A stretch of DNA of 64,000 bases, from contig JAKIMF020000011.1 of NCBI GenBank assembly GCA_022605425.2, positions 62,001 to 126,000 on the forward strand, given 5' to 3'. Below the pieces are notes generated by a model. It was given only the letters and a program-made list of their open reading frames with translations. It had not been told where the DNA came from and ran no database searches. Shown here piece after piece: positions 13,961 to 27,000 of the stretch. The position numbers were made by a program, and so were the translations under genes. The stretch comes from Hamiltosporidium tvaerminnensis (Eukaryota; Microsporidia; Dubosqiidae). Each line of letters opens with the position of its first letter. Positions within the stretch are counted from its first letter, which is position 1.

Positions 13961-14079
13961 TCGTAAATGATTTGAGCTATTAACGTTGAATAAGCCGTTT
14001 GGACTCAATACAAATTTTGTATTATATATTATCTTATATCATTTTTTGTATTGTGTTAGAAGATTAAACATATTTTATA

Positions 14080-15580
14080 TTTTGTAAAAATTAAAAGGCA
14101 ATGCTGTTTCGAGCAAATATTTAGAATAAATATTTTTTTTAGTACTTGTTGCGTTAAAGAATTCCAAACTCATAAGTCTATATACTTCTTTTTGTTAAAA
14201 TACAATGCATATTATATTTAATTGAAATGGCTCAAATAATAGTTTGAAAATTTTCTAATATACACAATTTACAATAAAGAATAAAAAATTTACGTGGATA
14301 AATTTTCGCTTATACAAAGCTTTCCATTTTTTAATACTTCTGATAAGGATAAAACTTTATGCAAATGATATGCATTGTAACAAATGAAGATTTTAATATT
14401 TTTTTTAAAATTATTAATAATTTAGACGATTCCATGTAGCAATTATTTTAACTATATCTCTATACGTATTAAACAATAATTTTTTTTTAGATTGTAAATG
14501 GTTTGACATTAATTCATTTTACAGCTATTTTTATAATTTATTTTTTTTATTTAAATTTATGCAAGTTATAAATTCAGATATGAAATAGAATATGAAGAAA
14601 ATTATATATGTAGGGATATACTTATAAAGATATCTTAGTATGATTTAAAAGAAGCCAAGAACATTATTTAAATAAGTATTGTTATACTTTAAAATGGTTT
14701 AGAAGGGTAAACTGTGGATTTTATAATTAACAATTGAGGCTTGAGCTAATATATTGTAACTGGATTGATTGGTTTGGAAGAATATCTATCAAGATACTGA
14801 ACGAATTAAATGAAATTTGATTCTAAGTGACATTGATTGTAAAAAAAATTTAAAGTATAACAAGGCGAAGATTTTTCATTTTTTAGCATCTTCTACGGAT
14901 TAGCTTCAAGAAATGTTTGAAATATCGGATGCTCTATAAGAAAAACTCTTCATCTTTTAAACTACAAGAGCTATGACTGTACTGAAGTGGAAGTCAAATA
15001 TAACAAATGCCACCGTTCACAGATATCGATTCTTTGTAATTTTTGCATTTGTATTTGCTGTATCTGTATATATCTTAATTGCTGGATTATAGAAAGACTT
15101 ATGCAAGGTATTTACATAATTATATACTTGATTCAATATAGATGCCCTGAACCACAATCGATTTTGTTGAAAAATCGAAGAATTCGAAATTAGTGATTTT
15201 AATCACTTTGTAATGTTTTAGATAATCTTAACTGCAACATCAATTGTATTTACAAGAACTTTAAGGCAATGAGCCAAATACTAGAACAACACTGCCTATT
15301 TAGATAGAAAAGTTGTCTGGAAATATTTACCCTATACAATAAAATTATATCAAAATACTATTCAAAAAAATCTTAAATCATCTTACGAAAAACCTTAATT
15401 TATTATTTACAATATCTACAATTTTGATTGTATGCTTTTAAGTGCTTAATTCAATCACAATCTAAAACAATAGTTTTTTTATAAAATTTCGCATATGTGT
15501 AGATTCTTATATACTTACATTTCTATTTAAATAAATGTGTTCGTTTTATTTTTCTAAAGATTTTACATACTTTGTTGCTA
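14080..15580. repeat. D block, copy 1
   Basis: This stretch aligns in direct orientation with 45180-46660, an offset of about 31.07 kb. Shared segments: 'cttctttttgtta' (14187; 45261), 'ataaagaataaaaaattta' (14274; 45351), 'agggatatactt' (14612; 45722), 'catcttttgaactac' variants (14951; 46061), 'ttagctggatta' variants (15079; 46189), 'aagtgattttaat' variants (15192; 46303), 'atatttacaagaa' variants (15248; 46359) and 'taaataaatgtgttcgtt' (15528; 46643). The 68-codon frame at 14987-15193 sits here but is not open in the second copy, so it is not supported as a gene. Block D follows BC1 directly here but is separated from BC3 by nearly 10 kb in the second arrangement. Confidence 0.7.
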
Positions 15581-16480
15581 GCTAGGTTATAGAGCTTATA
15601 TAAGGACATTGAAATGTTAATCAAACCCTATATTTCTTTAATATTTTTTCTAAACCAACTTTCTAGTATTTCACTGCTACAGGTTAGGTAAATATTATTT
15701 TCTTTAAAATATTTCTCAATTATTTCGCTAACCCGGGTTACTAAAAGCAAAACTTTTTAATTGGAATGGTATTAGGTGCTTTATACGCTTTCTAAATAAG
15801 TTAACTTTTTTATTTTGCTTTTCTAAGCTAGTTTGTGTGATTTGCATGAAATCTTTCAATTCATATCAAATTATATTAAAATGGCTTTTTTTGGCTTAAC
15901 CATAGAAAGTTTTAGTTTCCCTTTTATAACAAATTTTAAAAAATAGAAATAAAACGAAGATATCCTTAAATGCCTTTTGAAATCGCACTTTTTAAAAGTT
16001 TTTTATGATTTTCTTGCTTTAAACAAGTAAGTAAAAAATGCAGACATTGGTTTTTACATTGAAAACCCTTATGGATAAAATAGCGGCATACTTTTGAATA
16101 TAAAAATAAAAGAGCTTCGAAATGCAAAGCTTTTAGCATTTTTAATTTAAATAAATTTTCAATTATAAAAAAAAAGTAAGCATTGAATTTATTCATCTAA
16201 AATTTTAAAAAGGTAAACTCCTAATATTAAATGATTTTTTACGTTTAATAATTTGAATTTAGCAGATTTCATAATTTTTTCCAAATAAAACTACTCTTGG
16301 AACTTTGGAACCAAAAATATTTATGTTTTGAAAAAAAATCCCCAAACGAAAATTAAAAAGCATTTGAATATTAATATAAGAAAATATTTATTTGTATCAG
16401 ACAGAAATATTTCCCCTAACCAAAATCTTTAAACTGTTGCTCAACAATATTTTACTGAGAATAAGCAGAATTAAATACCT
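15580..16480. other. Unassigned spacer between D1 and E1
   Basis: I see no gene. The stretch becomes gradually richer in C and in 'cctaa' words towards E1. It contains one 'acccgggtta' segment at about 15732, unusual in this A+T background. The only open frame (76 codons, minus strand, 15966-16196) has no recognisable features. Confidence 0.4.
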
Positions 16481-17590
16481 CTAAGAACCAACCTGTCTTT
16501 AAAAAAGTCAAAAACCTTTTTCCCTAAACTAATTAATTTCATACCACTCGAAACGCGTTTTCTCTAACCTAATTTTTAGTCCCCAAACCAAACATTTTTC
16601 TCCAACCCTATTACTATTATTATTTCCCTACCCAGATTTTTTTTACCCTAACTTCTTTTCTACCTAACAGAAACCCCCTCCCCCTTAAATTTCTTTATAT
16701 TTTAAATATATTTTCCACTAGCTTTATCATTTTCCTGACCAAATCATTTTTTCTTTAAATTTATTTTTCCCTCAACTAATTTTTTTCCGCCCTAACTTTC
16801 TTTTTGCAATAAACTTCGTTACCTTCAGGACAATTCTTTTTTTCCAAAAGCAATTTTTATTTATTTTGTTCAAATTATTTTCTTTTTAGAAAACTTGTAT
16901 CTTTAAAACAAATTTTAATAACATACCCGACTCTATTAATTTCAATTAAATATTATCATTCTGACAATTTTTTTCTAATTAACAGATTCTTCTTCTACCA
17001 ATTTCAACTTTCCTTAGTATTTTTGAAATTTTAAAAAACAATACTTTTTCCTTAGAAATCCTTTGCACCGGCCTGATTTCACTTTCCCGAAACCCTAGTC
17101 CCAACTAATTCTCTTTTCCCATACCTAATTTTCTTCCCTCATATACCTGTTTCCTAGCTAAAATCTTTTTTCCGTAACTACAATTTTTCTTTCCCTAACC
17201 GAAAACTTTTTTAATAGATGTAAACCCCAATACTCATCTCTACTTTGATTTTATCTCACGATTTATTCTTAACTTTTTTTTCTCAATTAATTTTTTGTTT
17301 CTAACTAAAATCTTTTTTTCCTTGGCTAATTTTCTTTCTCTCTAATTTTTTTATTCTTGTTGAATAAAATTTGGGGTAAAAAAATAGAAATTTATTGAGA
17401 AAAATAATTCTCTTATCTACAAGTTGGTTTCTATTTTTTTCTACCCTATGGCGTGAAAAAATCTTTGTTCTTCCCTATAAAAAGTAGTTTCCCTAATTCT
17501 TCTCTAAGTAATAATGGGATTTTAATATTTGCTACCAATCATTTTCTACTTAAAATCTTTATAAATAAAAATTTATTTTGGTTGTAAATT
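16480..17590. repeat. E tract, copy 1: degenerate ttttccctaac-type repeats
   Basis: The plus strand is strongly pyrimidine-rich and is built of degenerate units of about 18-25 bases around the word ccctaa or cctaa, separated by T-rich runs. Examples are ttttccctaaact (about 16520), ttctctaacctaattttt (about 16560), ccctaacttcttttc (about 16651), gccctaacttt (about 16789) and tttccctaaccgaaa (about 17192). The second copy (46.68-48.43 kb) follows block D in the same way, and both end in a shared 'ataaataaaaatttatt' segment (17562; 48412). CCCTAA is the vertebrate-type telomere word and CCTAA the common insect one. Here the units are scattered and impure, so a functional telomere is excluded. 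An old interstitial telomere-like array is possible but unproved. Confidence 0.6.
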
Positions 17591-17599
17591 TACTTTTTT

Positions 17600-18920
17600 T
17601 AAAAGTATATTTTTTCTTAGAAAATAGAAATATTAAAAGACAGAAGTTTGGATTTAAAAATGATTTGTGGAATACTATTAATCTAATAATATATTTAGAT
17701 TTCTTTTTGTAATAATATAACTCTGGTGAAGTTAGATAATTCTAAACTCCAAAAATTTGAAAAATAAGGTGAATTCAACTATAGTAGATAAAATAAACGA
17801 AAAACAGTTTTATAAGAATATCCTCTAAAGTTGTTACAGAAAATAAATTTGTATATAAATAAGAATAAAAAAAAATTGTTTTACTGACAAAAATTTAATG
17901 TGTAAATTCGAATCAGGTTGTCACGGAGAAAATAAAACTTGCCTGTCCATGTAATCCTAAACAAAAAAAATTAATGAAAACTCTAACTTAATTAGTTTGG
18001 TGCATTTTTGTTGAAATTTTCGTAATTTTTCTTTTAATGGGAATTATGATATTGAGATTCCGTAGTCTGGGTAATATTTATGAAATATTTGGTCTGAAAT
18101 AATTAAGGGCGAGGGATATGACAGATTGCAGTAGTGGTATGGTATATTGAGATACATTTTCAAGCTGCAATTGTTAGAAAAGAACCTAGAGGGAAGTAAA
18201 ATGTAGAGTAAGGTAAAAAATGGGCAGCAAAAAGGTTGATCGGAGAATAAATCGGAATAAAACAGCTATTAATTTTATTTTACTTTCAGTTTTTAGTTTT
18301 TCTCTTTTAATTTGATTTTATTCGTATCATCTCTTAGAGTGATCACCCAATCCTGAAGGGTTTTGGATGAATTACACATTTGAGTTCGAAAATATCTTTA
18401 TTCTTTTTGTGAATATTTAGATATTAAAAACAAGTGTGAATTTGAAAGTGTCTTTTTGAAAATTTGATTTTACAAAATTTCTACACGTTTACTTTTTTTT
18501 AATTTTGTGTATATTTTACATTTTAAAGAAATGTATGTTCTTTTTTATACATTTTAAAAAAAAATGTGTTTAAAAACTTCAAAGGTTTTTTTGGAATCTC
18601 TGGAATTTTTTATGCTTCAGTATTATTACAACTTTTGTTATTCGTCACTATTTTTTCGTGCCTTTGTGTTTTTTTTAAGTTTTGTATGTATTTAGGCGTA
18701 TTTTTTATATTTTCAAAATTTTGTATAAATTTTTTGAATTCTACATTTTTTCACTTAATTTTGGAATAGAGTAGTATTTTTACGGATTCATTTTATATTT
18801 ATATATCTATTAGGGTTTTAAATATCTATAATCTAGCAAATTTTTTCACATCCTATATACTTTTGACAACTTTTAGCGTTTTGTCAAAAAATGAAAATTT
18901 TTAAAATTATACAAATTTTT
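17600..18920. other. Unassigned region between E1 and BC2
   Basis: No gene is supported. The stretch at 18090-18240 is purine-rich and less A+T-rich (it includes 'aagggcgagggatatgac'). A similar 'gggggcgagttagg' occurs downstream of E2 near 49027, hinting that the duplication with 48.4-49.1 kb continues past E, but the alignment is weak. The segment 18420-18770 is T-rich with an acatttt-containing pattern. A 67-codon frame at 18566-18769 is rich in Phe and Cys, as expected from T-rich DNA. Confidence 0.35.
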
Positions 18921-21040
18921 TGCGGAATTATAAAATACAATTTATTTTTTAGTAATTTTTCTAATAATTTTCTAGTTATTTTCAAATCTTCAAGAATACG
19001 CATATGATTTAATTGTGTTTCTTCTTATAGCATTTTAAGAGGCTAACCTTAATAAACTTATAAAATTTACTATAATTAAATTTTTTGGGTGTAAGGTATC
19101 GTGTGCTTTTTTTGGTTATTTATTACATTCTGACTATTTAAAACCAACTCATTATCTAAAAATAAGATTTTTCAATCTTGGTCATAAAATTTCGTGGTTG
19201 ACCTAAATGTGGCCGTATTAAATTTAGTGAAATCGTTTTGAAAAGCATAAATATATCTATTTAAACATTAATCATATAGAGTATTGAAAAGTACCTTTGG
19301 ATTTCTATATAACCTCATATTAGTTACTTTTTCGAAAATTGAGCAAACTGCCGGGTAGTATATATGCATTGCTCCTTTAGCGTAAAAAGAATACAAAGAT
19401 AACAAAAATAAAGAAATACATCTGAAAAAGTATTTAAAATTTCTTGTATACTATTTTAAAAAAGAAGATGAAAAATGTTAATATTGTCTTTATTGAAATA
19501 TATTTGATAGTCTCTATATTTATACAGACATGCATTTATTATCCTTTACTATAATCTATATAAGTAAATCGATATTTATATCTCCTTAATATATCTATAC
19601 AAAAAAATTATTAGTTTTTTTACTATGTAGTCTTATTGTACTGACTTTAATTTTTTTTATTATAAGTATATTTATTGTTTTAAAACAATGTTATTAAGTC
19701 TTTTTTAGACTTATATATTATACAGTAAAGATTTACAGAATTAAATTTAAATAAAATCGATAGTACAATAAAATATCTTTAGTGATAAATGTGTTTCTAT
19801 ACAAATTATAAATTAAAACCAAATTTAAATAAATGTTTATACGTTAAGTATATGTCAATTTTAGTTTTCTTAATCTATTTCTCTTGTTTAAACAAAATTC
19901 TACAACTAATTCAAAAAATCGTTTAATTTTGTATTTTTTCGATTTAAACTTTTTTATGAAGTCGTACACATTAAACAAAAAAAATTGAATTATAGAATAT
20001 TTTATATAATATTTTAATTTAGTTTAACAATAGGTAATCCTTAAATAAATTTGGTTTTATATTAAACTAAATAATATACTTATTTTTTAACTATTTTTAC
20101 ATATTTTTTTCTTGTTTGTATGTAAAGCTACAAATAGATTTTTCAAACTTTCCAGAAATTAATTTAAATGGAGTACTATAAGAGAATGAATGATACTTTG
20201 ATATCTAAATATATTCATAGATGAATATTATATTATAATAACTAGAAAATAAAGTATGTTTAGAAAACGAGACGGTATTCTATTTCACTAAATAAAATTT
20301 CTAGGGATTGGGTATGTTGATTTATATTATATCATTCAATTATGATTTATATACTTAAAATATAAAAAGAAAGATAATTGATCATTAAATTTAAAAAACT
20401 TGGATTGAGCTTGAATCTATATGTTGAAGTATCCTCTACCTGTGATTTAGCACTATCGTATTATTGAACTTCCATTACCTAATCAACTCTATAAAGAATT
20501 AACCTAATATAGAACGAAAAAAACTAGTTCCAGAATCAACCACCATATATCCCCATAAAATTCGCATCAAATTAATACATTTTAAACTACCTAAGCTGTT
20601 TGTATAACAAAAAAGTATGTAAAGTCATTTACCTGTGAAGCCCCTATAGGATTAAGAGGCAGCGTGCAAGAACAAATTCCATCTTTTACAAAGAAGGATT
20701 TAACCCAAAAAGTAAATTCCAGCACTTAGTATAAATTTATAAATATTAAAAAGGGTTATTACATAAACTCAAATGCAGAGAGTTAGATTTAAAACAGATT
20801 AACTATACACAAAATCTCGGGGAGAATAACTATACGATAAGGGAATCCATAAATTATTCGTTTGTATAAAAATTTAAACCTTCTTAAAAAACCAAATAAT
20901 TATATTGAAGCATTAATTATAATATTTTTTTATTTAAACCATCACTTTCTGTTTTTTAGGTATAACCACACATGCAATCGTTATGATATATAAATGTATG
21001 TAGTGTCTTTGAAAGTGTTGTACTCTTATTGAATAAATTT
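18920..21040. repeat. BC module, copy 2
   Basis: This is the second direct copy of BC. It holds the conserved core at 19151-19222, 'attgagcaaactgc' at 19339 and the C part from about 20570 with 'gtaaagtcatttacc' and 'ggattaagaggcagcgtgcaagaa'. The C part resembles copy 4 (55318-55368) more closely than copies 1 and 3. Both copies 2 and 4 carry 'aacctaat-tagaacga' (about 20502; 55196), a subfamily marker. It continues directly into F2, as copy 4 does into F3, so BC-F is a real two-copy arrangement. Its 5' end is shorter than in copies 1 and 4. Confidence 0.7.
19151..19222. other. Conserved BC core, copy 2
   Basis: This is an ungapped 72-base match to 12016-12087, with about 10 differences. 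It contains an inverted pair, ggtca (from about 19180) and tgacc (about 19199), and ends in the 'tggccgtattaaa' word shared by three of the four copies. Confidence 0.6.
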
Positions 21041-21049
21041 GTTATTCCT

Positions 21050-24000
21050 AAGCTATATATATTCCAAAGTGAAGTATAAACCATCTATTTTAAAATATAC
21101 ATTACTAAGAACAAATTGACTATATTAATGAATTAAAAATTGCCTACTTGTATTATAAATATCGATTCTATTTCTTTAGTTGAATTAGAACACATTGGTT
21201 CTAAATTAATGAAATATTATCGGAATAAAAAATGCTGATGTAATTTAAGAATTTGAGAAGAATATAAACTTCTATTAAATTTTATGACAATTCGAAAAGT
21301 AAATGTTACAAAAATAAGCCCTTAATTTAGAATTAAGAAATATAAGATCACCTAAATTCCTAGGATGAACTTTTTAAATTAGAAGTGATTGAATAACAAA
21401 AAGAAAAAGTAATAGAATTAGGAATTGTAAAAATTTATTTGAAAAAAATGCTTTTTCTATTATTATGACGCAGAATTTCAATACACATTAAACACATTGA
21501 AAATACATTGTTTATTTTTCCCGTAAATCAATAAAATATTCTTTCATGCATCCTTCTTAAAAATATAACTAATATTTCCACCTCTTCCGTCATTAATTCC
21601 TTAAATTCAAAGAATTTCTTTGCTTATATTATGATATTCTTAAGATATCACAAATGTATTTTTTATTCGAACTTTTGATAAATATTTTATTTTCAGAAAC
21701 ACCTTATAAAATGTATCCAAATATATAAAATATACAAGTTCTTTTGGTTTTAGGAATCTAAAAGTACATTTTTTTAAATAATTTTTTTAAATCAAATAAC
21801 TTCTAAAATTATACAACAAAAGCAGCCTTGTATGTGTTTTAATCTAACCAAAGACATATATTTCTTAACTGTACTCGATTTTATTCAATATTACAAATGT
21901 AGAAGTTGTCCAATCACACTCCAAAATTCATCAAAGTTTTCCTATTATCGTCAAAAAACCAAAAGATCGAATCTAACCATTTTAGCCAACAAATAGGCAT
22001 TAGGTTACTTACAATCTATTGTGGCTTATTTTAATTTTACCCTGCCGTAATACCAGAAATTACTGCAAATCAAGTGGAAGAAGAACTTCTTAAGATTAAA
22101 AGGCATTTCCTTTAAAAAATAGTTATCGGAATAATATAATCAGAAACCATACTAAAATATCAAATTATATACTCCTTAGGACTTTCATGGCGTTGTATTC
22201 GGTTCTGACAGCCTCACAATGTAACCAGACTATCAAATATATTTCCTAAAACTGAAAACAATTTTTTAAAAGAAAGCCATGTGTTAAAAATTCTTTAGAA
22301 GAAAAGTAACTTCATTTTCAAGCTATATGCATACTTTTTCCGCATTTCCAGTTGATTTTATTTTCTCTGTTCATAATTCTTGGTTTACATCTGCATTTCA
22401 ATTTCTTGAGTGAAAAATAATTATTTTCATTTTAGAATATAAGGGTAGAAATCAAAAAAATATAAAGAAATCGAATTCCAACAGCGAAAATTATTATTAG
22501 ATTTAATATCCCTGCAAAACAAAAATGTTTTTAATTTCGTAGGAATTGTTTAAATTTCACTTCTTTTTTTATTTTTTTAAAATAAATCACTGCATGATTA
22601 TAACTTCATTTTAGTAACTTTGTATTCAATAAATCATAATATAAAAATATTATATTTAAAATTTTAAAAATAACTTCGTACTAAAAATTTGTATGTTAAA
22701 TTAATTTATTCTTTATATTATAGTAATACATTGTTTAAATACATTAATTTTTTTTAAAACACATGAAATACTTGCTCGTAAATGTAAAAAATTATTTTAA
22801 TGCTCTTTAATTGTCACAAAATAATATATTTAAATTTTACAAATTTTTAAATAGATAACGTATAATGAATATTTCAAAATATAAAAAGATTATTCTTAGA
22901 ATTAGTAAATGCATGGGAAAACTATTTATAACCAATTTTCTGAGCTTAATCAGAAATTTGATCTAAAAAAAACTGTTATTGCGGAGATATTTTTTGTTTG
23001 ACTTCCGATCTTTAAACTATTTAAGTTTCCTAAAAATAAAACCATTTACGCTAATATTCCAAATAATATATCTCTGTTTTTTCTTTGATTTAGTAAATAA
23101 TCTCTCTTAAAAGAATTTAAACAAATTAAAGACTAATTATATGTTAATAATATAATTCATAGAAATAAAGCAAAAAAAAAGAAATCAAAAATGGCATTCG
23201 CAATATTTATAGTATGAAAAATATTTCGCATTTAAACGAAAACAGATGATACATTTTCAAGCATTAACTCTAGGCTGATTTTATATAGAACTGCTCTCTA
23301 TCACTTTATTGGTACTTCCTACGATACTCAAATATCGTAGTCTTTTATACAAAAACTAATAGAATTTATTATATAGGCGAGTCAGTCGCTCTAGAATTGT
23401 TCTTTCCTATTGCAAAGAAGTAAATTTGCAGTTCCGATTCCACTTTCTTTAATTTCAGAATTCGCAGCATTCTTACTCAATCGAATCCTTCGCAGATCGA
23501 TAAGTATTCATCTAGGATATAACTTGGAGACTGACAGGGGTTCGCAGAGACAGGTAATGTCATGTCTATACGATTAACCCATTAGATTAGTGGTAAAGCT
23601 CAAATATTGGCTTCGGTCTATCTAATATCAGTAATTCTTTTAATCTGGGTAAGGATTTCTAGTTTTCCGCGCGTTGACTCAGCGCTTACCTACATGTTCG
23701 ATTGCAATCTTTAATTATGTTACAAAATTACTGTTTAGTTGATTCAAAGAAAATGATGCGCTTAATCTTAGAATATTTCCTCCTACAAACTTGATGAAAA
23801 ACCTGAAAATGTATTGCGTTTTTTTGCAGTCAAGATATAAAACAGTATTCCAAGAGAACTTTTACATTTTTTGTGCAATCAAATTGTAGTGAAAGTGACC
23901 TTATCATAACTTTTTTGAGTCTAAACCCCCTTAATATTTGAGTTTTCGATTTATTTTTCATTTAAAATTTCTGGAAATTTTCAAAGTGCTTTTTTTTGAA

Positions 24001-27000
24001 ATTATAATAACAGGAATTTCTTTTTTTCAATTTCTAGTAAATTATTGCTTTTTTATACTTAAACGAGCGGAATCTTAAACAATTTAATTCTTTTCAAATT
24101 TTAATATATGCAAAACAAAATTCTTACAATTCAGCTACCTTTCCAAAAGAAATGATGGAAAAATAATGTATACCAAGATAAGGTATTCGATGTTTGAGGA
24201 TTAGATAGCACTATTCAAAATTATTTTTGGCCTAAATTTTGAAATATTATAATTCTATGTTGTATTACCATTCAGTCTCCAAAAATAAGGCATTTTTTGG
24301 TTAATTCATAATATAAAATAATTTACTAAATAGGGTTTATATACAAGAATTCTTTTTTGGCATAATATAGAAAAATCTGTATTATAAAAAATTTTTTTTA
24401 CAAACACTAAATTTAATTTGAGACACACTCTATAGCCTCTTCTCTTAATGTATACGTAAAAATTATTTCGTACTTTCGATTCCGAAAAAAAATTGTGAAT
24501 ATTACATTAAAGTATTCATAGCATTTTATAGTGGCTCTTTATATTATAACAAAATATACACCACATCCTTGTAATAAAAGAATTCGGCGAGTCACCATAT
24601 ATTTTTTAAACTAATGAATATATCCTAAAAAAATAAATATGCAAAGAATTTCTCTTCCGGAGGATCTTTTATTCATAAATAAACATATAAATAAACGTAA
24701 TCTTGAAAATGTTAGAACTGAAAAAACATTTTGACAAAAACATATGTATATAGCAAAAGATAATAGCATATCAGCTTTTAAACAAAGAGGATCCCTTTAT
24801 CTAGTTTTTTATAAAATTTTGCATTTTTATGATATTCCTTTCTTGCTTGTAGGTGAAAGGAACAAATACATCTTGAATTTTAGTAACATAAGCTTAGTTC
24901 TTAATTAATTGTGTTGAAAACCAAACTGTTAAGCTCTTCTAAAAAAGTAATAGATGAGATCTTAGTTTGCACTACGGGTTTTCTTTTTTTACCGTGTATT
25001 TGTTTCTTTTTTATTTTTACGTTATATTTTTTTTAGATTTATAAACCTAGACAGTGTTTTTAGTTACTATGGTACCTAATTTAAACCATTAAATCTTAAA
25101 TTTCAATCTTAAATTTCTATAATTTAGATGTTAAAACGAAATTCACCAAACAAGTTTTTGGCTTTGAACTAAAATTTCATTTTTTTTCTTTTTCTTTCTC
25201 TGGTGCTTTATATTTAGCATTTTAGAATCGGATTTTTATTGGACTTATAATATATATTTCATAAAGATCAAGCTGATATGCAAACTCGGCAATCAGATTA
25301 TTATAATTTAAAATTTTTTATATTTTTTAATTTTTTTGGAGGTACGTAAGACCAGATTACAAATTATAAAAATTAAAGACTACAGATTAAGAATTATATT
25401 TTGAAAAAAATTTCAAAAGCAACTTAGACTTTCATAAAATATTTTTAGAAATATGTAGTAGGATGCTTATGTGTCCGTGCAAATTTATTATTTTTTTCGA
25501 AGTGTACAGTTATAAACACAAATGATACAAATATTTGCATTTTAGATTGACCTGAATTATTGAGGCAAAAAGTTATCACAAACTAGAAAAGTAACAATGA
25601 AAGCAAATCTAAATTAATTTAATAGTATATTATATGAGATTTTTGTATAAATATAAATAGAAAGAACAATCTAAAATCTCCTAAAATATTTTTTTTAATG
25701 TACGGTTATCCTTACCTGCTCCAGTCTTTGGCATCATCAAGCCTTTCATACCACGTTACAGAATATCTACAACTTTTAAATAGTTCCCTTGAATTCCTTG
25801 CCATATTTTTTGGAAAAATCATTAGACGATTGTGGTGTTTATCAACATTTTTTGATCATAGAACATATTAAATCTTTTCACATATTGTTGCTTTTAAAAC
25901 CTCAGATAGATTATTTTATATACAATAAACATTATAAAATAATTTTTATAGTTACAGTATGAAAGAATCCCAAGATTTAATTATGTTCAAGCACATGACT
26001 GGTATTTGTTTATCATACGCACATATATTTTAAAACTATAACGGAAACATAGATTTTTAAAAGTTGTATTTTTTGAATTTAATACAGATAAAAAAATTTG
26101 GAATACTTTGCGAATGCGCATTTAATTTTAAAAACCTAAACAAACATGAAAACAAAAGAAGATAATAGGAAGCATAAGTCAAAGCTTTTTTTCGATGCAA
26201 AAGTTGTCTCTATTGATTTCGTTTTTATTGTCAATTAACTGAAGGATCATCTAATTGAGCTACATATTTGGATTTTCTTTTAAATTAATATTTGTTTTCT
26301 TAAATTTATTTATTTATCATAAACCAAAAAATTGCATAAAGTCAGAACGAAATTTTCTTTTGTCATTAGAAAATATTGTAATCTTGGCAAGAATCTTGAA
26401 TTTGCTTTTCTATTATCATATCATATAACACATTTTAAAAATATATAACATCTTATTTTTATTAACAAAATACTCGGATTGAGAAAATTACTGGCAAGCT
26501 GCACCTTTTCCTTTTCTAAACCAATACCCAGCTTACCTTAACCTTTTTCACTTTTTCTTTCATTTAAATCTTCTGTGGAGAAATATTTCGATATCGAAAA
26601 CGTACGGGAAAAACTCCGTAAAACGAAAACAATGAAAATTCTGAAGAAATATAGCAAGTTCGAATAAATTTAATTCTGAAAGAAGAAATTTGTGTAGCCT
26701 TTAAGATTTTTTTGGTTTATATTTTGTTATTTTTATTTTTATAGCATTCATATATTTCTGTTCATAGAGTTATGATTTAATTAGAACTTCTTAAAAAGCA
26801 TAATCATACCTTTCTTTATGTTTTTTCTGAAAGATTATAAGTCATTTATGGTTCTAAAATTGTTATATTCTAAATTTAAAAGAATTTATTCATTATGCTA
26901 TGTGCATAACTCAGTTGAATATATTTTTCTTGCAAAATAGATTACAAAATAAAGTTTTTACTAATATAAACCGTTGGCGTACTTTTAAAAGCAAATGTAT

